NCBI GenBank assembly: GCA_947565425.1
Contig: CANOFW010000013.1
Coordinates: 1 to 64,000 of the forward strand
Length of the DNA stretch: 64,000 nucleotides
Direction of reading: 5' to 3'
Origin: an uncultured Lachnospiraceae bacterium
GTDB taxonomy: Bacteria > Bacillota > Clostridia > Lachnospirales > Lachnospiraceae
This document shows positions 16,867 through 25,481 of the stretch, piece by piece; within the stretch, counting starts at the first letter, position 1, and the number at the start of each line of letters is the position of its first letter. The translations under genes and the position numbers were made by a program. The notes below the pieces were generated by a model. That model made no database searches and had not been told where the DNA came from. It saw nothing but the letters and a program-made list of their open reading frames with translations.

Positions 16867-17997
16867 TTATCTTTTCTCTCTCAGGCTATACACAAATGCA
16901 AGTACCTCCGCCACTGCCTGATATAATTCCGGCGGAACCTCCTGCCCAACATCCACATTGGCATAAAGCATCCTTGCCAGAGGCTTATTTTCTACAATTT
17001 CTATATGATTTTCTCTTGCCACTTCTTTGATTTTTTGTGCAAGAAAATTCTCACCTTTTGCCAGTACTATTGGCGCTGCATGTTGCTTAGCGTCATATTT
17101 AATCGCTACCGCGTAATGTGTAGGATTGGTGATGACTACGTCTGCACTCGGAAGGCTCTGCATCATACGCCGCTGGGAAGCCTCCCTCATCTTAGAACGC
17201 TGTCGCCCCTTAATTTCTGGATTTCCTTCTGTATTCTTAAATTCATCCTTAACTTCCTGCTTCGTCATCTTCATATCTTCTTTAAACTTATGTTTCTGAT
17301 AGACGAAATCGGCAATCCCAACAAAAATATAGATCAGCGCAATTTTTAATCCGGTGTCAATCACAATCGTCCCCACCAGGAGAACTACCTGCAAAAGCGG
17401 AATATCATATAGTAAAAACAAATCATTTTGATGGTCTTTGATTGATGAATAAGCTACATATAAAATGAGCGCTATCTTTACAATAGATTTGAGCAGTTCA
17501 AACAGAGAATCCTTGGAAAATATCCTTTTAAACCCACTAAGCGGATTAATCTTGCTAAATTTAGGACGCATGGGCTTTGTTGTCACTAGCCACCTAAACT
17601 GTAAGATATTGCCCAGCAATGCTACGATAAAACCAACCGCCAAAAAAGGTGCCATGGTTGTCAAAATTGTAAGCAAAACGTTGCCCAGCACCTGCCCCGC
17701 CATAAATACAGACAATCCGCCAACACTCTCATCTATAAGTTCAGGAATTTTATTATAAATTAAGGAAAACATTCCTAAAAATCGTTCTCCAACAAAGGAA
17801 ACACATATTTTAAGAATAACAAATAACGCCACCAGTCCAATCGCATGATTGATTTCCTGGCTTTTTGCAACCTGTCCTTCTTTTCTGGCATCCGCCAATT
17901 TCTTGGCTGTAGCAGGTTCTGTCTTCTCCCCGCCTTCGCCGTCTTTTGCAAACCATTGCAGATTATATTCTAACTCTAAACAGGGTTCTTTTCTCAC
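16867..17997 (-). CDS. flhB: Flagellar export switch protein FlhB
   Basis: FlhB changes export specificity from rod/hook to filament proteins after self-cleavage. The sequence shows the family opening LQWFAKDGEGGEKTEPATAKK, four membrane segments, and the autocleavage site NPTH in VVITNPTHYAVAIKYD in the C-terminal domain. I choose GTG at 17995-17997, just past the fliR stop and about 11 bases after AAGGA; a TTG at 18013-18015 would overlap fliR. The cleavage motif is intact. Confidence 0.95.
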   Translation of the reverse strand: MRKEPCLELEYNLQWFAKDGEGGEKTEPATAKKLADARKEGQVAKSQEINHAIGLVALFVILKICVSFVGERFLGMFSLIYNKIPELIDESVGGLSVFMAGQVLGNVLLTILTTMAPFLAVGFIVALLGNILQFRWLVTTKPMRPKFSKINPLSGFKRIFSKDSLFELLKSIVKIALILYVAYSSIKDHQNDLFLLYDIPLLQVVLLVGTIVIDTGLKIALIYIFVGIADFVYQKHKFKEDMKMTKQEVKDEFKNTEGNPEIKGRQRSKMREASQRRMMQSLPSADVVITNPTHYAVAIKYDAKQHAAPIVLAKGENFLAQKIKEVARENHIEIVENKPLARMLYANVDVGQEVPPELYQAVAEVLAFVYSLREKR

Positions 17998-17998
17998 G

Positions 17999-18781
17999 TC
18001 AATACATTCCTTCAATCATGGAAACAATCATTCGTTTCATTTCCGTAAATATAAAATCAGAAATATTGGGAATCATTACAACTGTCAGGAACATAATTCC
18101 CAATCCAAGCAAAACCTTAATCTGCATTCCCACCGCAAACATATTTAGCTGCGGCGCAACTTTTGCCATAATTCCCAATATGCAGCTTAAAATCATGCTG
18201 CATGCAAAAATAGGCAAAGCGATACGAAATCCAATCGCCATCATGTCTGTCATATACATAACCATGGTCCCCAGCAGATGTTCCCAGTCAAACACAGCGC
18301 CATTGATAGGTATAATCTGATAGGTATCCACCAAAGCACGCAAGATATAATGGTGCATATTCGTAATGATGAGAAGCATCATGATAAAATAATTATACAT
18401 TGTACCGGTAAGACCTGACTGCGCCTTCGTGGTCGGATCATACATGTTTGCCATGGCAAGCCCAATTTCCATATCAATAACTTTTCCAGAAAACACAATA
18501 ATGGAATTACAAATATTTGCTGCATAACCTATGAGCAACCCTGTAATTCCTTCTTTCAGAACGATGATGGCAAACCCAATTACTCCAGAATACTCCAAAA
18601 CTCCCTCTGGCTGTATTGTCTGAAACAAGACAATTGCCAAAAACACCGAAAAACCAATTTTGACCCGATTAGGAGTATTATTCATCCCAAAAAACGGAGC
18701 AATATATACAAAGGTTGCAACCCTTACCAGTATCATCAGAAAATATTCAAATGTATATAGCGAAAACCCATAGTTAATCAT
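17999..18781 (-). CDS. fliR: Flagellar export gate protein FliR
   Basis: FliR is a membrane subunit of the FliPQR export pore. The 260-residue protein has six or more hydrophobic segments and the family's central segment GITGLLIGYAANICNSIIVFSG region followed by IDMEIGLAMANMYDP. It overlaps or abuts flhB at its 3' end, and follows fliQ by 11 bases. Size and topology are normal. Confidence 0.95.
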   Translation of the reverse strand: MINYGFSLYTFEYFLMILVRVATFVYIAPFFGMNNTPNRVKIGFSVFLAIVLFQTIQPEGVLEYSGVIGFAIIVLKEGITGLLIGYAANICNSIIVFSGKVIDMEIGLAMANMYDPTTKAQSGLTGTMYNYFIMMLLIITNMHHYILRALVDTYQIIPINGAVFDWEHLLGTMVMYMTDMMAIGFRIALPIFACSMILSCILGIMAKVAPQLNMFAVGMQIKVLLGLGIMFLTVVMIPNISDFIFTEMKRMIVSMIEGMY

Positions 18782-18792
18782 ACTGCCTCAAC

Positions 18793-19065
18793 CTAACGCA
18801 GATACAGTCCAAAATTGCTCCACAGCTCTACCATAAAATCGGAAAGCTGCTCCATCATCCAGCCTCCTATGAGCATAAGGCCCAGAAAAACAGCAATAAT
18901 TTTCGGTACAAAGGTCAAAGTCTGCTCCTGAATTGAAGTAACTGTCTGAAAAATACTGACAATAAGACCTACTATCAGAGAAATAAGCAATAATGGCGCT
19001 GCCACTCTAATTATCAAAAATAATGCATCTTTGGCGATATCTAAAACTTGGTCTTCTGTAATCAT
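18793..19065 (-). CDS. fliQ: Flagellar export gate protein FliQ
   Basis: FliQ contributes four copies of a two-helix hairpin to the export pore. The 90-residue protein has two hydrophobic segments (about residues 13-37 and 50-74) and the family phrase VGLIVSIFQTVTSIQEQTLTF. A GAGGTG ribosome binding site lies before the ATG. It sits between fliP and fliR, the usual order. Confidence 0.95.
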   Translation of the reverse strand: MITEDQVLDIAKDALFLIIRVAAPLLLISLIVGLIVSIFQTVTSIQEQTLTFVPKIIAVFLGLMLIGGWMMEQLSDFMVELWSNFGLYLR

Positions 19066-19087
19066 GCGTATTCACCTCATTTTGCCG

Positions 19088-19975
19088 TCAATAAAATGTT
19101 TTTACAAGATTTCCTATTACAAGATCCCAGCCATCCGCAAGAACAAATAATAATATCTTGAACGGCATAGAAATTGTCGTCGGCGGCAGCATCATCATAC
19201 CCATAGACATAAGCACGGATGCCACAACCATATCAATCACAATAAAAGGAATGTAAATCAAAAAACCTATAATAAAAGCCGTCCGCAGTTCACTGACAAT
19301 GAAACTCGGTATAATTACATGCATGGGAATCGGATCTAAGGTCTCCGGCTCACTCAAGTCTATACCTGTCATATCAATCTCTGCAATATCACAGAACAAA
19401 GCTAGGTCCTTGCGCTGCATTTCCTTAAACATAAATCTGCGAAATGGCTTCTCTGCTTCCTTTAATGCTTCTTCTTGCGTAATCTCACCAGCATCCAATG
19501 GTTTGAGCACATTCTCATTTACTTCTGAAAACACCGGATTCATGATAAACAGCGTCAAAAACAATGCCAACCCCACTAGCACCTGGTTTGGCGGAGCTGT
19601 CTGTGTTCCGACGGCTGTTCGCACAAAATGCAATACCACAATAATTCTTGTAAAGGAGGTAAGCATTATCAGAAGCGACGGTGCAAGCGAGATCACTGTC
19701 AATATAATAAGAATCCTCAGATTCCCTGACAGACTCCCTTCCTCATTACCCCACATGACGGAAATGCCATTGGTACTATCTCCTCTGGCATCTGCCCGCT
19801 GTGTATTAGGCGGATCTACCGTGCCTGCCTCCTCCATTGCCTCATCTCTCAGTTGACCTGCCGGAGTCGTCGCAAAAGCGCTTTGTCCAAAGCATAGAAA
19901 CAGTGTCAACAACAATGTGATCGTGCCAAAGGCTAAGGAAGTCCCGCAATATATTTTCTTTATTCTCTTCATCAT
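19088..19975 (-). CDS. fliP: Flagellar export gate protein FliP
   Basis: FliP forms the five-fold core of the export pore. The 295-residue protein has a cleavable-looking N-terminal signal segment, the first conserved membrane helix after LRILIILTVISLAPSLLIML, the family block HFVRTAVGTQTAPPNQVL and a C-terminal PFKILLFVLADGWDLV. A moderately long periplasmic stretch (about residues 155-205) joins the halves. Intact and typical in length for Clostridia. Confidence 0.96.
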   Translation of the reverse strand: MMKRIKKIYCGTSLAFGTITLLLTLFLCFGQSAFATTPAGQLRDEAMEEAGTVDPPNTQRADARGDSTNGISVMWGNEEGSLSGNLRILIILTVISLAPSLLIMLTSFTRIIVVLHFVRTAVGTQTAPPNQVLVGLALFLTLFIMNPVFSEVNENVLKPLDAGEITQEEALKEAEKPFRRFMFKEMQRKDLALFCDIAEIDMTGIDLSEPETLDPIPMHVIIPSFIVSELRTAFIIGFLIYIPFIVIDMVVASVLMSMGMMMLPPTTISMPFKILLFVLADGWDLVIGNLVKTFY

Positions 19976-19982
19976 GTCTTGC

Positions 19983-20360
19983 CTACTTCCTTGGAATTTT
20001 ATCTTTCAACTTACCAAAAATCTGCTGAAAGTTTTCATTCACCTTAACTCCCCGCTCCTCCTGTGAGGGTCTCCATACCAAATCATCTTCTGTCAACTCT
20101 GACAGAACATTTACCACATCTTTACATACGGAAATAACCAGATATTTCTTTCCAACCTGGATAATCTGAATAAACTTATTGTTGTTGACTCGGAAAGTCT
20201 CCACAACCTGAATATTCTTATTCTGCATCATCCCCTGCTGATACTGACCAATCCATCTGGTAGTTATATATGTAATCGCCAGCACAAACAGAAAAATCAA
20301 CAACACACCAATTAACTGGAAAAAACTTTCCCACTCCGAGAATACTCCCAATAAGACCAT
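19983..20360 (-). CDS. fliO: Flagellar biosynthesis protein FliO (FliZ)
   Basis: FliO helps assemble the FliP core of the export gate. The protein (about 125 residues) has a single membrane helix near residues 10-33, then a cytosolic part with IQVVETFRVNNNKFIQIIQVGKKYLVISV, the FliO family fold. The start is taken as ATG at 20358-20360, right after the cheY stop; a TTG three codons earlier is possible and would overlap cheY. It sits between cheY and fliP as in Bacillus. Confidence 0.88.
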   Translation of the reverse strand: MVLLGVFSEWESFFQLIGVLLIFLFVLAITYITTRWIGQYQQGMMQNKNIQVVETFRVNNNKFIQIIQVGKKYLVISVCKDVVNVLSELTEDDLVWRPSQEERGVKVNENFQQIFGKLKDKIPRK

Positions 20361-20361
20361 A

Positions 20362-20724
20362 TTATCCAACTACTTTTTTCACGGCTTCCAATACACGCTC
20401 TGCCTGGAATGGCTTAACAATAAAGTCCTTTGCTCCTGACTGGATAGCCTCAATAACCATCGCCTGCTGTCCCATTGCAGAACACATAATAATGCTTGCC
20501 GAAGGATCCGTCGACTTAATCTGCTTTAGGGCCTGGATTCCATCCATTTCTGGCATGGTAATATCCATCAGAACAAGATCCGGTTTCGTCTCATTGTACT
20601 TTTCCACTGCTTTCAAACCATTTTCCGCTTCTCCAGCAATGTTGTAACCATTTTTGGTCAGAATGTCCTTAATCATCATTCTCATAAATGCTGCATCATC
20701 ACAAATCAAAATATTCTTTGCCAT
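20362..20724 (-). CDS. cheY: Chemotaxis response regulator CheY
   Basis: CheY-P binds FliM/FliY and sets the direction of motor rotation. The 120-residue receiver has the acidic pocket DD at residues 9-10, the phosphorylated Asp54 in LVLMDITMPEMDG, the conserved Ser/Thr in IIMCSAMG and Lys in FIVKPF. AAGGAG precedes the ATG. Its position between fliY and fliO is the same as in Bacillus subtilis. Confidence 0.96.
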   Translation of the reverse strand: MAKNILICDDAAFMRMMIKDILTKNGYNIAGEAENGLKAVEKYNETKPDLVLMDITMPEMDGIQALKQIKSTDPSASIIMCSAMGQQAMVIEAIQSGAKDFIVKPFQAERVLEAVKKVVG

Positions 20725-20753
20725 ATCTTCTTCTCCTTGATATCACTTTTATT

Positions 20754-21908
20754 TTAGTTGTTTATAATTTCAGTAATACGCACACCAAAGCTTTCTTCTA
20801 GAACTACTACTTCGCCTTTTGCAACGTATTTACCGTTTACTAACACATCAATCGGTTCTCCGGCAATCTTATTCAATTCTATAATCGTACCTGGAGCAAA
20901 TTCCAAAATGTCCTGGATAGATTTGCTGGTCCTTCCCAATTCCACCGTAACATCCAGCGGAACATCCATAATCAATCCGATGTTTTCTTGTTGTGTAATC
21001 GGATTAAAATCTCCTGCAAATGCCTGGAACTGTACTGGCTGTGCATTCACCGGCTGTTGCGCATACATTGGCATGCCCATCATCGGTTGCTGCATCATTG
21101 GTTGTTGCATCATCGGTTGCTGCATTTGCGGCTGCATCATCGGTTGCTGCATTTGCGGTTGCATTGGTTGTTGCTGCATCTGTGGTTCCGGCTGCGGTGT
21201 ACTCTGTGAAGTGGAAGCCACTGCGGAACTATCCGCCTCCATGGTCTCCGTTACTCCGGTACACATCTCCTTCGCAAAGGATGCCGGATATAACTGCATA
21301 ATAGTGCTTTTTACCAAATCTCCAATTTCCATCAAAAAAGAGATTTTTACAAACTTCCCACCCAGAAACTCATCAATATCTGTTCCATCAACCGTATCTT
21401 TCAAATCCACAAGATCCGCTGTAGGAGGGCTGATATCAATCATCTTATTTAACATGGATGACAACGATGTGGCAGAACTTCCCATCATCTGATTCATAGC
21501 TTCACAAATTGCGCTCAAGTGCAATTCGCCAAGCTCAACCTCTGTATTTGTACCATCCCCACCCATCATTAAATCCGTTATAATTTTAACATCCTGTTCG
21601 CGCAACACTAAGAGATTGCTTCCATCCAATCCTGTGGTATAAGCAATCCGGATAAACACGCAAGGCCGTTCGTATTCATCTACAATGTCATCCCAGGTGG
21701 CAAAGCTTACTACCGGCGTGGAAATCTCTACTTTTCGGTTTACCAGAGAAAACAAAGTCGTAGCCGCTGTTCCCATACTGATATTGGAAATTTCTCCGAT
21801 CGCATCAATCTCATCCGGCGACAGTAAATCATTGCCATCTCCACCCGCTGCTCCGGCATCATCGCTCAGCAGGGCGCTAATTTCTTCCTGTGACAGAACT
21901 CCATCCAT
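20754..21908 (-). CDS. fliY: Motor switch phosphatase FliY (CheC-FliN fusion)
   Basis: FliY is the Gram-positive switch protein that both builds the C-ring and dephosphorylates CheY-P. The 384 residues hold an N-terminal CheY-binding peptide ([14 protein letters not shown]), a CheC-like phosphatase domain with two active-site helices ([17 protein letters not shown] and [17 protein letters not shown]), a Met/Gln/Pro-rich linker (about 240-295) and a C-terminal FliN domain ([22 protein letters not shown]). The linker is encoded by near-repeats of 12 to 15 bases and may vary between strains. Confidence 0.95.
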   Translation of the reverse strand: MDGVLSQEEISALLSDDAGAAGGDGNDLLSPDEIDAIGEISNISMGTAATTLFSLVNRKVEISTPVVSFATWDDIVDEYERPCVFIRIAYTTGLDGSNLLVLREQDVKIITDLMMGGDGTNTEVELGELHLSAICEAMNQMMGSSATSLSSMLNKMIDISPPTADLVDLKDTVDGTDIDEFLGGKFVKISFLMEIGDLVKSTIMQLYPASFAKEMCTGVTETMEADSSAVASTSQSTPQPEPQMQQQPMQPQMQQPMMQPQMQQPMMQQPMMQQPMMGMPMYAQQPVNAQPVQFQAFAGDFNPITQQENIGLIMDVPLDVTVELGRTSKSIQDILEFAPGTIIELNKIAGEPIDVLVNGKYVAKGEVVVLEESFGVRITEIINN

Positions 21909-21912
21909 AACT

Positions 21913-22893
21913 TCACTGCTCCTCTCTGATTACTGATGTAACTCTTACTGCATATCGATCTCCCGACGATCCCGGCAAGGCAGTAAATTTCTTGATGTTT
22001 CCAACATATACATTCAGTTCTTCTTCTACTTTTGTGTTCAAGCGGATAATATCTCCAACCTGAAGATTAATAAAATCATTAACAGAAATGTTGCTCTTGC
22101 CCAAAACTGCTTTCACCGGCATGGGCGCTTTGGAAATCAACGTCTCAATAAGTTCCGTATATTCCTGATCCCCATGCTGTTGCATACTTGAAAACCAATA
22201 CTTGGTATTCAGTCTGTCCATGACATCTTCTAATGTCATATAGGGAAGGCAAATATTCATAAGCCCCTCTACATCCCCTATCTTCATATTGATTGTAATA
22301 ATTGCAATCATCTCACTCGGTGAGATAAACTGTGCAAACTGTGAATTTGTTTCAATTCTCTCCAGCCTGGGATGTATATCAGCCACATTCTTCCATGGCT
22401 CCCTCAAAAGATTAATGCAAGCATTCATAATACGCTCTATAATTAGAAGCTCTATCTCTGAAAACTCACGGCTTCGGTCCAACGGTTCTCCTAAGCCTCC
22501 CAACATACGGTCTACCATAGCATATCCCAAATTCGTTGCCAATTCTATAATAATACTACCCGGCATAGGTTCAAAATTCACCACGCCAAGAAGTACTGGA
22601 TTTGACAAAGCGTTTGAAAATTCTGAATATGTAACCGCCTCTGAATTCATCACCTCTACCTGAATATTCTTGCGCAGATATCCCGGCAGGTTCGTGGACA
22701 ACAGACGCCCATAATGCTCAAATATAATTTCCATTGTCCTTAGATGCTCTTTGGAGAACTTCGCAGGCCTTGCAAAATCATAATCTTTTACCTGCTTTTC
22801 TCCACTGTCTTTAATCTCCTCCGCATCTAACTCTCCATTGTTCAATGCGTTCAGCAGACTGTCTATCTCATTTTGTGATAAGACCTCGCCCAT
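21913..22893 (-). CDS. fliM: Motor switch protein FliM
   Basis: FliM forms the middle of the C-ring and is the primary docking site for CheY-P. The 326-residue protein opens with the CheY-P-binding peptide [14 protein letters not shown], then the middle domain ([24 protein letters not shown]...) and a C-terminal FliN-like domain ([18 protein letters not shown]). AGGTGG precedes the ATG. All parts are present. It is followed after 4 bases by fliY. Confidence 0.96.
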   Translation of the reverse strand: MGEVLSQNEIDSLLNALNNGELDAEEIKDSGEKQVKDYDFARPAKFSKEHLRTMEIIFEHYGRLLSTNLPGYLRKNIQVEVMNSEAVTYSEFSNALSNPVLLGVVNFEPMPGSIIIELATNLGYAMVDRMLGGLGEPLDRSREFSEIELLIIERIMNACINLLREPWKNVADIHPRLERIETNSQFAQFISPSEMIAIITINMKIGDVEGLMNICLPYMTLEDVMDRLNTKYWFSSMQQHGDQEYTELIETLISKAPMPVKAVLGKSNISVNDFINLQVGDIIRLNTKVEEELNVYVGNIKKFTALPGSSGDRYAVRVTSVIREEQ

Positions 22894-22924
22894 TCTTTTT
22901 CACCACCTGACATTTTGTCACACT

Positions 22925-23452
22925 TTAGTTGCTGCTCTCTTCATATGTATAAGTCGGAAATGCCACACTTACGATAAAATCAGAATCAAACAGCTTGCGC
23001 AGGCTTACCAGCACCTCATCCTGTAATTCCTTTTGTCCATCTCTCATATCATCCACCGTATAATTAGATACGATTTTAATAATTTCATCCTTGATGATAT
23101 CCTCATTTGCAGTAATTGCCTCAAGCCCCTTCTTGTAGCCCTTGTTCTTCTTATCCACTGCCAGCGATATAGAAATCTTAGCATAGCTCTTTCTATCATT
23201 ATCGCTCTTCAAATTGATAGTCAGACTATCGCCATTCGCAATCTTCACCGTCTCCAACTGATCCATTGGGATGTCAATGGTTGATTTCTCCTTACCACCT
23301 TCCAATTCAAGATCAATGGCTGAACATACTTTTGTAACCAGCTCATTAGCCTTTTTGGTCTGCGGCACAATCGAGATCATCAAAATCGCAGTCAAGATCA
23401 GGTTCGCAACTACCAGCGCCAGAATTAGGACACTCATTAAATTCTTTTTCAT
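22925..23452 (-). CDS. fliL: Flagellar basal body-associated protein FliL
   Basis: FliL surrounds the stator and supports torque. The 175-residue protein has one N-terminal membrane helix (about residues 7-29) and an extracytoplasmic domain that ends with the family region IKDEIIKIVSNYTVDDMRDGQKELQDEV. It lies between motB and fliM with AGAAAGGA upstream. The sequence is divergent, as FliL usually is, but position and architecture are clear. Confidence 0.88.
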   Translation of the reverse strand: MKKNLMSVLILALVVANLILTAILMISIVPQTKKANELVTKVCSAIDLELEGGKEKSTIDIPMDQLETVKIANGDSLTINLKSDNDRKSYAKISISLAVDKKNKGYKKGLEAITANEDIIKDEIIKIVSNYTVDDMRDGQKELQDEVLVSLRKLFDSDFIVSVAFPTYTYEESSN

Positions 23453-23466
23453 GATGTTTTTCCTTT

Positions 23467-24300
23467 CTAATTAGAGTTATACGAATTGTATATCTTAATC
23501 TCCACCCGTCGGTTCCTTGCACGTCCCTCTGGCGTAGAGTTGTCTGCTACCGGATTATATTCCCCGCAGCCTGCGGCATAAATCTTCCCGGCTTCTAACG
23601 CTGTGTGTTCCAGGATATAATCCTTCACTGCAAAAGCACGGTAAGCAGATAGCACATCATTGTTCTCATATTTTGCATTGCTAATAGGAACATTATCGGT
23701 ATGCCCTTCGATTTCAATCTGATTACTATTATAATTTGCTAATATCATTGACAGCTTGTCAACAAGCGGGAGAGCATCTTCACGGATCTTAGACTCTGCC
23801 GAATCAAAGAGTAGAGCACCGCTCAAGGTAATTCGCACAAATTGGGCATTCACATCCACCTCTGCCTGATTGTCAATCTGTCGTTTTGCCAGCATTTCTT
23901 CAATCTGCTCCGCCATCTCCTCAGATTCTTTTAAACCTGCCGCTTCATATTCTTCTTTGAGCTCTTCCTCAGCGGTTGGTTCCGTCTCCTTATCCTTAGG
24001 CTCCGTCTCCTCCTCATCAGAAGAATTCGACTCTTCCTTAAAATAATCATCCAGCATTTCTAACTGACTGATGCCAGTAGCAATCATCATTCCTTCTCCA
24101 ACGGAGGCTCCGCCGGAAGTTAAAATACTAAAACTGCTCTTCTGCATGGAATTGATAAGTTGCTCCCACTTTTCCGCATCAACCGTAGACATGGCAAACA
24201 GTAATACGAAGAAGCACAGCAAAAGATTCATCAAGTCCGCAAATGTATTCAGCCATGACGCTTCTCCTCCGCCAGACTCTTCTACTTTTCTCTTTGCCAC
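23467..24300 (-). CDS. motB: Flagellar stator protein MotB
   Basis: MotB anchors the stator to peptidoglycan and carries the ion-binding Asp. The 277-residue protein has one membrane helix with Asp22 in FADLMNLLLCFFVLLFAMS, an acidic plug/linker (about 90-135) and a C-terminal OmpA-like domain with NQIEIEGHTDNVPISN and the closing ARNRRVEIKIY. The start is GTG at 24298-24300, overlapping the motA stop (TAGTG) with GGAGGTG upstream, which couples translation of the two subunits. Confidence 0.95.
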   Translation of the reverse strand: MAKRKVEESGGGEASWLNTFADLMNLLLCFFVLLFAMSTVDAEKWEQLINSMQKSSFSILTSGGASVGEGMMIATGISQLEMLDDYFKEESNSSDEEETEPKDKETEPTAEEELKEEYEAAGLKESEEMAEQIEEMLAKRQIDNQAEVDVNAQFVRITLSGALLFDSAESKIREDALPLVDKLSMILANYNSNQIEIEGHTDNVPISNAKYENNDVLSAYRAFAVKDYILEHTALEAGKIYAAGCGEYNPVADNSTPEGRARNRRVEIKIYNSYNSN

Positions 24301-25103
24301 TATTCTTCACCTCCACCCTGCTCCAACATATTCTCTCGCATTTTCGGTGACAGGAAGGATTTCAATTTTTCTTCTATAACACGGGGATTCTCTCCTGCCT
24401 GGATTGACAAAAGACCTTCCACCGTAACTTCTTTAATCATAATTTCTGTATCGTTGTTTACTTTCAGCTTTGCTGATGTTGGCGTACAGAGCCAGTTGGC
24501 AATGATAGAACCATACAACGTCGTAATCAGGGCAATCGCCATACTAGGTCCGACTGTCGAGGGGTCATCCATCAACTTAAGCATGTTAATCAGACCAATC
24601 AGCGTACCAATCATACCCCAAGCAGGTCCCAAAGCTGCCCACTTATCCCAAAAGCCAATATTTGTCTTATGTCGGGCTTCCACACACATCAAATCAGCTT
24701 CCATAATGCCTCTGACAAGCTCAGGATCTGTACCATCGACTACCAGCATAACGCCCTTTTTTAAGAACTCATCTTCAATTCCATTTGCTGCCTCCTCCAA
24801 AGCAAGAAGACCTTCCTTTCTCGCTATGTTGGATAAATCAATGATGTGCTTGATTACCTCACCTACATCTGCCTTGGGCGTCTTAAACACCAAAGTAAAG
24901 CTCTTTAGTCCATTAATGAAATCTGCCATTGTATGTGATGCCAGCACACCTGCCAGAGAACCACCGATTGTAATAAATACAGAGTTCAAATCAAAGAAAT
25001 TCCCCAACGCTGCCGGTCCCTGGTCTCCACTGATAATACCCAGCACCATCAGACCAACACCAAGTATAATTCCCAATAATGACGCTATATCCAATTCTTC
25101 CAC
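24300..25103 (-). CDS. motA: Flagellar stator protein MotA
   Basis: MotA forms the pentameric part of the ion-driven stator. The 267-residue protein has four membrane segments, a cytoplasmic loop with the torque helix region, and the family block ALGPAWGMIGTLIGLINMLKLMDDPSTVGPSMAIALITTLYG. The start codon is GTG at 25101-25103. motAB lie inside the fla/che operon here, whereas Bacillus subtilis keeps them at a separate locus. Confidence 0.95.
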   Translation of the reverse strand: MEELDIASLLGIILGVGLMVLGIISGDQGPAALGNFFDLNSVFITIGGSLAGVLASHTMADFINGLKSFTLVFKTPKADVGEVIKHIIDLSNIARKEGLLALEEAANGIEDEFLKKGVMLVVDGTDPELVRGIMEADLMCVEARHKTNIGFWDKWAALGPAWGMIGTLIGLINMLKLMDDPSTVGPSMAIALITTLYGSIIANWLCTPTSAKLKVNNDTEIMIKEVTVEGLLSIQAGENPRVIEEKLKSFLSPKMRENMLEQGGGEE

Positions 25104-25188
25104 CTGCCCTTTTCATCCATGAAATGTATTCTGTCCGTAATGATATATCTCTCCGATACACGCCCTCAGGTCATATCCTCAGAGCACA

Positions 25189-25398
25189 TTATTCCTTATT
25201 CAACCAGGGAAGACCGGTTGTCATGAATTCTCTCTTATACAATATTACTAAATTTTTTATCTCTTGTCTACTTTCTTTTACAATTATTTTCTTCCCTGTT
25301 ACAAAAGAAATGACAGTGTCCGGCGTCTCCTCTACGGATTCAATCAGCTCTGCATTGATTAAAACCTTCGATTCATTTAACTTTGTAACCTCTATCAT
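25189..25398 (-). CDS. flbD: Flagellar FlbD family protein
   Basis: The 69-residue protein shows the FlbD/YlzI pattern: MIEVTKLNESKVLINAELIE, then a beta strand with TPDTVISFVTGKKIIVKES. In Firmicutes it lies directly after flgE and is co-expressed with hook genes; its function is not well defined and it is unrelated to the Caulobacter regulator of the same name. The AGGAAGG site precedes its ATG. It is followed by motA after an 85-base gap. Confidence 0.88.
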   Translation of the reverse strand: MIEVTKLNESKVLINAELIESVEETPDTVISFVTGKKIIVKESRQEIKNLVILYKREFMTTGLPWLNKE

Positions 25399-25418
25399 AA
25401 GGAAACCACCTTCCTAAT

Positions 25419-25448
25419 TTGGGGGAACTATGAAACATAGTCCCCCAA
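25419..25448 (-). promoter_or_regulatory. Strong hairpin between flgE and flbD
   Basis: TTGGGGGA-CTATG pairs with CATAG-TCCCCCAA around a TTT loop with one bulged base. It begins 34 bases past the flgE stop. It lacks a T-run, so it more likely stabilises the abundant hook message or gives partial termination before flbD and motAB. Confidence 0.55.
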
Positions 25449-25481
25449 TTATTCTATATTAGTTTATCTTACAACAGTTGC

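Noticed and set aside
20988-21492. Plus-strand frames rich in Cys, His, Leu or Ala opposite fliY
   Set aside because: They are read from the back of the Met-Gln-Pro repeat in FliY and look repetitive for that reason only.
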